Positions 5,238 to 10,550 of a stretch of DNA of 10,550 nt are shown here, piece by piece. A model generated the notes under the pieces. The model had not been told where the DNA came from and did not search any database. It was given only the letters and a program-made list of their open reading frames with translations. This stretch comes from CAZPXH01 sp964591085 (lineage in GTDB: Bacteria > Spirochaetota > Spirochaetia > DSM-27196 > CAZPXH01): NCBI GenBank assembly GCA_964591085.1, contig CAZPXH010000031.1:1-10550 (forward strand), in the 5' to 3' direction. The position numbers were made by a program, and so were the translations under genes. The stretch's first letter is position 1; each line of letters starts with the position of its first letter.

Positions 5238-6993
5238 GGAGCTTGCCGCACGGCTCACTCCTGAGGAGCGTTCAAGGCTCCAGGATCAGATCCGTAGGAG
5301 CCTGGGCACTGAAGACCTGGAAGAGCGCAACATCTACAGTCCTGAGCTGGAACAGGCCCGTCTGGATGAACTGGTGGCCGCTGATATGCGGCGGCTTGGC
5401 TTCTTTTGGCGCATCCGCCTTTGGCTCCGCAATCTCACGAGTGCCAAGCCGCGCCGGGAAGTGTTCCTCCAGATGCGCCTGGAGGACATCCAGCGCAGCC
5501 TGCGCGGGCGCTCGGATGCGCCGCTGATAATGCCGGACGGAAGGGTCGGTCCCGGCGCTGCCTCCGGATTGTGGAACGTCTACACCGCCGCGTTCAGCCT
5601 CAGGCCGATGTTTGAGCGCATCTGGCGTGCAGACGGAATCCTGGAGGAGTTGATCACCGAGGTCCTCTCCGCCCGTATCTCCGGTGCCAAGAAGGAGCTG
5701 CAGGACTTCATCAGTACCCGTGAGCTGCAGGACACCTACCTTTCAGAACGCAACATCACTTCGGTTCACGACGCAGTGGTTGCAAGGCTGCGCGCGCACT
5801 TTGATGAGATGCCGCCGGATCTCTTTAACAACATGAGTGAAGGAATCCTGCCGCTCTACTACCTCAAAGACCTCGTCCTCTTTCCCTTTGCGCAGCTGTT
5901 CAGCCATTTCGGCTATCAGGCAGGCGGAATGCCATCGGAGGAATCCCCACCGTTTCAGGGCGCAAGCGCGGCATCGGTGGCTGAACTCCTGGAACGTCTG
6001 TATTACGCGCTGTACGCCGCGCAGCGAATGAGTACCTCGGTGCTTTTGTATGACGAAGTTCTGGTCGGCTACGTCAAGACCGAGAGTGAGAACACGCCGC
6101 TGGATCAGGCGGAGTTGGACGCGAGGGTAGAGGGGCTGCGAGCCACCATTCGAAGGTTGGGCCGGAACGCGCGCCGTGCGGCCAAGGACCTCCGTCTGGC
6201 GGCGCTGATTCGCCTGATCCGCAAGGACCCGTACTTCAAGATGATCGTCTATCTTCCCAAGGTGCACCTGGGCGAGTTCTACCGCTCGGCCATCTCAGTT
6301 CGCGTGCTGGCCCAGCTCACCGAGCGCATTGCCGCGGTGCAGCTGGGCGTGGTGGGGCGCCTGGAGAAGGACCTCTATGGTGACCGGGCCCTGATCTTTG
6401 CCAACTACCGCAACTACGGGCAGCCGCTGCTCCGCCGGCACGGGCTGCCGAGTTTCCGCTATCCACGCGCATTGTCCGGACTCTACAGCTACCTCATGCG
6501 CCACCACTCGCCCCTCGTCAGCAAGGTGGTTGCAATCCTGCTGAAGCTGGTTCCTGGCCGCCTGCGGGAAACCGCCCAGCGAGCCAACGGACACAGCCAG
6601 ATTCTTAACGAACTCACAGACCGGGTCCGATCTTTCGATTCCTCCCTCAGCCAGGACGCGGAGGACGGCAAGGCCTTTCACCGGCTGCGGATCCAGGCGG
6701 AGCGGGACAGCACTGCCCATCGTCCGTATCGGTCTCTGGTGTCCCAGAAGGACAGAGATGCTCGGGATATCCTCGCCCGGGGCGTGGAAGCCGTGTTTGA
6801 GTTGGAGCAGAATCTGCGCGTGATGGCGGAACCCGGGCTTCCCGCGTTCACCGAGCCATACGCGCGCTTTGACCCTACAAGCACAGCCTCCGGATCCAGC
6901 GTGCAGCTAACCGTGGAACGCTGCATCACGATCCTGGACAAGGCACGAACTCACATATCTGCTCTGATTGACATGGACGATCAGGGAGTTTGA
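5224..6993 (+). CDS. Large conserved protein of unknown function (possibly the DUF5312 family)
   Basis: The protein has 589 residues and no signal peptide or clear membrane helix. It is rich in charged helices: the N-terminus (residues 1-80) has many Arg and Glu, including LTPEERSRLQDQIRRSL and FFWRIRLWLRNL. Two more hydrophobic stretches, near 210-235 (ILPLYYLKDLVLFPFAQLF) and 435-450 (VSKVVAILLKLVPG), could be buried helices or membrane-contact segments. I see no catalytic motif, nucleotide-binding loop or metal site. It resembles, from memory, large hypothetical proteins restricted to spirochaetes; the family name is a recollection and not a search result. The start ATG lies inside the thiN end, so its translation is probably coupled to thiN. 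It is convergent with the HIT gene; the 37-base gap holds no recognisable terminator. Cell location is unknown, probably cytoplasmic. Confidence 0.8.
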   Translation: MTRLEELAARLTPEERSRLQDQIRRSLGTEDLEERNIYSPELEQARLDELVAADMRRLGFFWRIRLWLRNLTSAKPRREVFLQMRLEDIQRSLRGRSDAPLIMPDGRVGPGAASGLWNVYTAAFSLRPMFERIWRADGILEELITEVLSARISGAKKELQDFISTRELQDTYLSERNITSVHDAVVARLRAHFDEMPPDLFNNMSEGILPLYYLKDLVLFPFAQLFSHFGYQAGGMPSEESPPFQGASAASVAELLERLYYALYAAQRMSTSVLLYDEVLVGYVKTESENTPLDQAELDARVEGLRATIRRLGRNARRAAKDLRLAALIRLIRKDPYFKMIVYLPKVHLGEFYRSAISVRVLAQLTERIAAVQLGVVGRLEKDLYGDRALIFANYRNYGQPLLRRHGLPSFRYPRALSGLYSYLMRHHSPLVSKVVAILLKLVPGRLRETAQRANGHSQILNELTDRVRSFDSSLSQDAEDGKAFHRLRIQAERDSTAHRPYRSLVSQKDRDARDILARGVEAVFELEQNLRVMAEPGLPAFTEPYARFDPTSTASGSSVQLTVERCITILDKARTHISALIDMDDQGV

Positions 6994-7030
6994 TTGGTCC
7001 CTGCTCACGGCACCGCGTGTGGGGTGTTAG

Positions 7031-7510
7031 CTAGCGGCCGATCAGGGCCGCCTGGAGCCGCTGGTGGGTTTCCCGGGGGTCTTCCACCAGAACCCGCTTG
7101 CCAGCGATCAGGTCCGCCACCCCAATCTCCCGGGGATAGCGTGGAATGACGTGCTGGTGCAGGTGAGCGATTGACGCACCGGCAACCCGACCCATGTTGA
7201 ACCCGATGTTGTAGGCGTGGGGCTGGTGGGTCCGGTCCAGGCCATCCAGGACCAGGCGGAGAACCCGCTGCATCTCTGTCTCCTCAGCCGGGCTGAGGTC
7301 CCGGATGTCCTCTACATGCCTGTCCGGCACAATCATGATGTGGCCCGGGTTGTAGGGATACAAGTTTACTACGGCGTAAACCCCGGCCCCGCGGTAGACC
7401 ACCAGGTCTTCCACGTTGGGGTCCGCGTCACGAATCAGGCACAGAATGCAGCCGTCCGGGCGATCACCCTTGATGTAGGCCTTCTTTGCAAAGTTGAAAA
7501 AGTAGCTCAT
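7031..7510 (-). CDS. HIT-family nucleotide hydrolase/transferase
   Basis: HIT proteins act on the alpha-phosphate of nucleotides such as Ap4A or adenosine phosphoramidates through a covalent nucleotidyl-histidine. The 159-residue protein has the histidine triad HLHQH at residues 116-120 (His116, His118, His120), preceded by NMGRVAGASIA. Upstream are VVNLYPYNPGHIMIVPDRH and a CILC pair at 21-24 which, with His residues, probably binds zinc as in the Ap4A phosphorylase-like branch. The exact substrate is not visible. The N-terminus MSYFFNFAKKAYIKG fits this branch, so the ATG at 7510 is secure although the sequence before it is poor in Shine-Dalgarno character and forms a small hairpin. It is the last gene of the leftward HAD-SPFH-HIT operon, 39 bases after its neighbour. 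Confidence 0.92.
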   Translation of the reverse strand: MSYFFNFAKKAYIKGDRPDGCILCLIRDADPNVEDLVVYRGAGVYAVVNLYPYNPGHIMIVPDRHVEDIRDLSPAEETEMQRVLRLVLDGLDRTHQPHAYNIGFNMGRVAGASIAHLHQHVIPRYPREIGVADLIAGKRVLVEDPRETHQRLQAALIGR

Positions 7511-7549
7511 CCGGGGCGGATCCCGGGGACACCAGGTCTCAGAGGCACA

Positions 7550-8374
7550 CTACTGCGGGGCTGCGGGCCGAAGGTCTTCCAGGCCCAGCGGGTCCCGTCC
7601 GAGCTCGTCAGAGAGTTGGAAGTAGTCCAGGAGCACCGGATAGCTTGTGAGTACCTCCGCGTAGTCCTGCAGGATCTGCAATCTCTGGGACTCGCGGCCA
7701 AGCTGGCTTGCGGCGGTAAGGCTTGCCGAGCGTGCCTCTGCCAAACTGTCTCCGATGAGGCCAAAGAACTCGTTGCGGGTAAGCTCGTAGAGGTCCAGGT
7801 CCGGGAGCCTGAGCTGTTCCACAACAAGGCTTGAGAGCCGGATTTCCGGTACTGCCTGCGTGATGGCGTTCTGCAGCGAACGGCGCATCTCGGTCCGGTC
7901 CGGTTGGCCGCTTCCGTCCAGCACATCCTGGACCTCCGCCTCCACCGTCTCCCGGACGCGGGCGGTAATGGCGGTGAGCGTCTCCTCATCCCGGATGTCC
8001 ACCCCGGCCTCCAGCAGACCGGGCAGCGATTCTTCCTCCGGGAGCAATAGCACTTCTCCGCTGACAAGGTAGTTGAAGCTCGCACCGTCCAGGAAGCCTG
8101 TGTAGAGCTCACTACCCGGAAGACTCCCACTGATGCGGTAGTCCACCCGGATCGGCTGCAGCGCAAAGCGCTCCAGGTTCAGATTGGTAGGGATGAGTGC
8201 CTGCCATCTCCAGGTGAAAGTCCCCGGGCGCAGCACCTCGGTTTCCCATCCGCCCGTCTTTGTGAAGATCACGGCCACTTCGCCTGCCTCCAGGCGAAGC
8301 GGCAGGTAGCCGAAACCGAAGATGACACCTCCGAGGATGACCAGGATGAGCAGGACGATTAGCAGGCGTTTCAT
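7550..8374 (-). CDS. Membrane-anchored SPFH/band-7-like protein
   Basis: The 274-residue protein begins with an uncleaved-type membrane anchor (KRLLIVLLILVILGGVIFGFG, residues 2-22). An SPFH-like beta domain follows (LEAGEVAVIFTKTGGWETEV, LRPGTFTWRW, then INL-type strands with FALQPIRVDYRISG). It ends with a long helical region (TLTAITARVRETVEAEVQD, LRRSL-type repeats, LAEARSASLTAASQLGRESQ) of the kind that drives oligomer formation in prohibitin, HflK/HflC and flotillin proteins. Bacterial members scaffold membrane complexes or control membrane proteases; which applies here cannot be told. The Ala-rich stretch typical of flotillins is short. The start overlaps the stop of the HAD gene in an ATGA, with GGAG eight bases before the ATG, so translation is coupled. 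Family assignment is by pattern and less certain than the protein being real. Confidence 0.8.
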   Translation of the reverse strand: MKRLLIVLLILVILGGVIFGFGYLPLRLEAGEVAVIFTKTGGWETEVLRPGTFTWRWQALIPTNLNLERFALQPIRVDYRISGSLPGSELYTGFLDGASFNYLVSGEVLLLPEEESLPGLLEAGVDIRDEETLTAITARVRETVEAEVQDVLDGSGQPDRTEMRRSLQNAITQAVPEIRLSSLVVEQLRLPDLDLYELTRNEFFGLIGDSLAEARSASLTAASQLGRESQRLQILQDYAEVLTSYPVLLDYFQLSDELGRDPLGLEDLRPAAPQ

Positions 8375-9297
8375 GGCAGCAACTCCAGCAGGGATATCAA
8401 AGAGAGTAGTACAGCGTCCGGCCGGATGTCTCTTGCCCGCTGATTCCCGGTTCTTGGGCGGTAGCTGCGGCTGTCTCCGGCAAACAGCGCAGTCTGCATT
8501 CCGGCGCGGTTTGCACCCGCGATGTCGTTGAGCATGTCGTTCCCCACGTACAGCGTCTGTGCCGGCGAAATGCCGGAGGCGTCCAGACCGGAGACCATCT
8601 TCTGGAAGAGGGCCGGCTCCGGCTTGGCCACCCCGTGCTCGTAGGACCAGACCCGCATTGGGGCGGAAATTCCAAGCTCGCCCAGCCCCAGGCCAAGCTG
8701 CTGCTGCAGGATGAGGGGCGTGAAGAACTGGGCGTTGGAGACAATTCCCTGGGTGTAGCCCCGGCGGTGGAGGGTTAGAAGCACGTCATCCGCTCCGGGC
8801 ATGGGCCAGGTGGGGTTGTGCCGGAGTTCTACCTGCAGGGCGAACATCAGTGGATCCGTTTGCGGAGTCGGGAGCACCTCTGTCAGAAGCTCCTGCCACA
8901 CGGTTCTCACGTCAATCTCACCACGCAGCGCGCCAGCGTCAGTTGCCCGCTGCTGCTGGCGCTCAACGGCATCACGGAACCCACTTGCCAGTTGTTCTGC
9001 CTGCAGCGCGAGTCTTGCTTCCTGCGGGTCGCCTGGGGCGCCTCCCGGGGCAGATTCGGCGAGGACGTCCGTGATAGCCCCGGAAAGACCACCCTCGCTG
9101 GCTGCACCGATCTCCCCGGAGGCGCTCTGCAGGAGGGTTCCGTATACGTCCCAGATCACCGCCCTGATCGGTGGTCTGACATCCCAGCGAGCTTCCACGC
9201 CGTCCGGCGGGGTCGGAGTCAGGGGCCGGAGAAGGCTCCGGATGGCAATTGCTGCCAAATCTGGTGAGTAGGCATGCATCGGAGGGAAGTCTACCAT
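8371..9297 (-). CDS. HAD-superfamily hydrolase
   Basis: The 308-residue protein has the HAD motifs in order: motif I, AVIWDVYGTLL, with nucleophile Asp50; motif II, GIVSNAQ, with Ser187; motif III, HGVAKPEP, with Lys225; and motif IV, LYVGNDMLNDIAGA, with Asp254 and Asp258. The cap between motifs I and II is a large helical insertion (about 60-165), placing it in the C1-cap group. Position +2 after the nucleophile is Tyr, not the Asp that acts as general acid in HAD phosphatases; the DxYGT form is known from haloacid dehalogenases and some related hydrolases, so phosphatase activity cannot be assumed. The first 40 residues are an unusual extension. A second ATG at residue 7 is possible. It heads the operon with the SPFH and HIT genes and starts head-to-head with the membrane protein gene. 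Confidence 0.85.
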   Translation of the reverse strand: MVDFPPMHAYSPDLAAIAIRSLLRPLTPTPPDGVEARWDVRPPIRAVIWDVYGTLLQSASGEIGAASEGGLSGAITDVLAESAPGGAPGDPQEARLALQAEQLASGFRDAVERQQQRATDAGALRGEIDVRTVWQELLTEVLPTPQTDPLMFALQVELRHNPTWPMPGADDVLLTLHRRGYTQGIVSNAQFFTPLILQQQLGLGLGELGISAPMRVWSYEHGVAKPEPALFQKMVSGLDASGISPAQTLYVGNDMLNDIAGANRAGMQTALFAGDSRSYRPRTGNQRARDIRPDAVLLSLISLLELLP

Positions 9298-9663
9298 GCT
9301 CCCGTGTCCAACAGACCGGAGGAACGCCGTCGCCGCAGGCGATCACCGCTGCTTCTGTTTCTTGAGTCCGTCACCATCCTGGCAAGTGGTGCATTCGCCG
9401 TTTCAGTCGTACTTACGATTGCGCTGGACCTGCACCAGTTTGCCCCGCCGGCAACCGGAATGATGCGCCGGCTTGCCGCCTTCACCGGTATTCTTTTGTC
9501 AGCGTCCGCCCTCAACCAGGCAATCGCCACCCTGGCACTGGGCCACTTCCCAGCGCACCGCCTCCGCCAGCGCCTCTCCGTGCTTGCGCTCCTGCTTGCC
9601 ACGGGAATCGGTGGGGTGTTCCTCCTCCGGGTGATCCAGGCGCTGGAGGCCGGCACCGCCTGA
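9274..9663 (+). CDS. Small membrane protein of unknown function, three predicted helices
   Basis: I do not recognise a family for this 129-residue protein. After a strongly basic N-terminus with six consecutive arginines (about residues 19-24), it has three hydrophobic segments at roughly 25-49, 68-90 and 101-121, separated by short basic loops (MMRR, HRLRQR). By the positive-inside rule the N-terminus should be cytoplasmic. GGTGAG lies five bases before the ATG and supports this start. A GTG at 9304 is an alternative that would remove the 24-base overlap with the divergent HAD gene. Nine bases separate its stop from the GTG of the next gene, so the two are probably one transcript, but aminopeptidase function gives no clue to its role. 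Confidence 0.72.
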   Translation: MHRREVYHAPVSNRPEERRRRRRSPLLLFLESVTILASGAFAVSVVLTIALDLHQFAPPATGMMRRLAAFTGILLSASALNQAIATLALGHFPAHRLRQRLSVLALLLATGIGGVFLLRVIQALEAGTA

Positions 9664-9674
9664 TCGCGCCTGTG

Positions 9675-10439
9675 ATGCCCTTTGCGAACCCCGCACAGCG
9701 TCTTGCCGCCTCTGCGCTCTCCCAGATCCTTTGGGAGATCGGGCAGATGGTTTCCCCGGGAATCCGTACCAGCGAGCTTTCGGACGCTGCAATCCCGCTG
9801 CTTGCAGAGCGGGGCTTCACCACGAATCTCCGTGGCCTGGGCTTTCCGGCGCCAATCGCCGTCTCTGTCAGCAACGTTGCGGCCCACGGCGTGCCGGGCG
9901 AGCGGCTGCTGGAGCCCGGGGATCTGGTAACCATTGACTGCGCGGCGCAACGGGCTGGGTTCTGGGCCGACTGCGCAATCACGGTGTGCGCCGGCGATCC
10001 TTCGGACTCGGCCCGGACGGTTCTTCTGGCCTCACAGGCAGCGACGGAGGCCGGCTGCCTGGTCCTAGCCGAGGGTGGGGGAATAGCGGACGTGAGCAGA
10101 GCGGTTCGCGAGGCGGCGGCCGCCTGGGGCTGTGTTGTGCTTCCGGTGTGCGCGGGGCACGGGATCGGGCGGGACCTTCACCAGGCGCCGGTATCGCCTT
10201 ACCTCCCGTACGATGCGGGCTCCGGAGAACGGCCGCAGGGTGTGATGACGGTGGAACCCGTTGTGGCATCCGGCCCCTGCGAGCTCACCGTTCTGGAGGA
10301 TGGCTGGTCCCTGGTCACGCGCCCCACGGTCCTGACCGCTCAGACGGAGCACATGGTTCTCTGCGGGGCGGGGGACTCAGCGATTCTCACCGGCTATCCA
10401 TCCCCCGGCTCCGGCGCGCGCACGGCCGGACAGCGTTGA
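9675..10439 (+). CDS. map: Methionine aminopeptidase, type I-like
   Basis: The enzyme removes the initiator methionine from new proteins in the cytoplasm. All metal ligands of the family are present, numbered from the GTG at 9672: Asp89 in VTIDCAA, Asp100 in GFWADCAI, His163 in AGHGIGRDLHQ, Glu195 in MTVEPVV and Glu226 in TAQTEHMV. Active-site His72 (AAHGVPG) and His170 are also kept. The 254-residue length suits a type Ia enzyme with no N-terminal zinc-finger extension. Deviations include CAGHGIGRDLHQAPV instead of CGHGIGRxFHEEPxV, so this could be one of several paralogues in the genome. GTG 9672 and ATG 9675 are adjacent possible starts, and neither has a clear ribosome binding site. It follows the small membrane protein gene closely. 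Its stop codon lies inside the putative promoter of the tRNA gene. Confidence 0.92.
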   Translation: MPFANPAQRLAASALSQILWEIGQMVSPGIRTSELSDAAIPLLAERGFTTNLRGLGFPAPIAVSVSNVAAHGVPGERLLEPGDLVTIDCAAQRAGFWADCAITVCAGDPSDSARTVLLASQAATEAGCLVLAEGGGIADVSRAVREAAAAWGCVVLPVCAGHGIGRDLHQAPVSPYLPYDAGSGERPQGVMTVEPVVASGPCELTVLEDGWSLVTRPTVLTAQTEHMVLCGAGDSAILTGYPSPGSGARTAGQR

Positions 10440-10462
10440 CAGCGCCCGCGCCGGCGTATTAC
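10436..10462 (+). promoter_or_regulatory. Putative promoter of the tRNA-Thr gene
   Basis: A perfect TTGACA (10436-10441) contains the map stop codon TGA. It is followed after 15 bases by TATTAC (10457-10462). Transcription would begin near 10469, eight bases before the mature tRNA. The 15-base spacer is shorter than the usual 16-18, which lowers confidence, but a consensus -35 box this close to a tRNA gene is unlikely to be chance. Confidence 0.5.
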
Positions 10463-10476
10463 ACCCGCGGCCGAAC

Positions 10477-10550
10477 GCCGCGATAGCTCAGTTGGCCAGA
10501 GCACGTGACTTGTAATCTCGGGGTCGCCGGTTCGAATCCGGCTCGCGGCT
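10477..10550 (+). tRNA. tRNA-Thr, anticodon TGT
   Basis: The cloverleaf is complete to the discriminator base. The acceptor stem GCCGCGA pairs perfectly with TCGCGGC. The D arm is GCTC/GAGC with the GG pair in its loop. The anticodon arm is CGTGA-CTTGTAA-TCTCG, with anticodon TGT reading ACA and other ACN threonine codons. The variable loop has five bases, and the T arm is GCCGG-TTCGAAT-CCGGC. The anticodon stem has one T-T mismatch at positions 29-41. The discriminator is T. The window ends at this base, so whether CCA is encoded cannot be seen. Confidence 0.95.

Noticed and set aside
4491..5258. Open 255-residue frame antisense to thiN
   Set aside because: It is opposite a gene with intact thiamine pyrophosphokinase motifs, and the translation is low-complexity, rich in His, Gln, Arg and Pro.
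6994..7030. Possible bidirectional terminator between the 589-residue protein and the HIT gene (CACG-GCACCG-CGTG)
   Set aside because: The stem has only four base pairs and there is no T-run on either side.
7217..7834. Open 205-residue frame on the plus strand across the HIT and SPFH-like genes
   Set aside because: It lies antisense to two genes with clear motifs, shows no recognisable protein character, and long antisense frames are expected in GC-rich DNA.
1..10550. Defence system, prophage, insertion sequence or CRISPR array
   Set aside because: No repeats, transposase, integrase, nuclease-helicase or toxin-antitoxin genes are present; gene content and codon use are uniform core genome.

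Overview
The window is a dense, GC-rich chromosomal segment of a spirochaete, probably a free-living Spirochaetales-type organism. The strongest evidence is the flagellin, whose N-terminus, conserved RAGDDASGLAVSEKMR block and FHIGANMDQR-type stretch are typical of the spirochaete periplasmic filament core protein FlaB. A large protein of a type I associate only with spirochaetes, and the gene order rpmF-acpP-rnc with no plsX/fab genes between, agree with this. I see no prophage, transposon, CRISPR array or toxin system. It is a core-genome region, and its most interesting features are regulatory.

Layout. At the left edge, what looks like the start of a secreted-protein gene runs leftward, divergent from coaD (coenzyme A synthesis). 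After a 148-base gap holding a perfect dyad and a good sigma70-type promoter comes the rightward operon rpmF (ribosomal protein L32), acpP (acyl carrier protein) and rnc (RNase III). The rnc 3' end overlaps the 3' end of the convergent cca gene (tRNA CCA-adding enzyme family) by 67 bases. cca has a promoter so close to its start codon that its mRNA should be almost leaderless, and that promoter abuts the terminator of the next leftward gene, flaB. flaB has a structured leader with a hairpin whose loop matches the CsrA binding consensus and shares an 8-base sequence with the flaB Shine-Dalgarno region.

Divergent from flaB are thiN (thiamine pyrophosphokinase, probably starting at a TTG) and an overlapping 589-residue protein of unknown function. 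These converge with a leftward three-gene operon: a HAD-family hydrolase, an SPFH/band-7-like membrane-anchored protein and a HIT-family nucleotide hydrolase/transferase. Divergent from it are a small three-helix membrane protein and a methionine aminopeptidase. The window closes with a tRNA-Thr (anticodon TGT), whose putative promoter has its -35 element inside the aminopeptidase stop codon.

Most genes are housekeeping: cofactors (coaD, thiN), translation and RNA processing (rpmF, rnc, cca, map, tRNA-Thr), lipid synthesis (acpP) and motility (flaB). All coordinates and motifs were read by eye. Promoter, hairpin and regulator-site calls are pattern-based and have not been tested.
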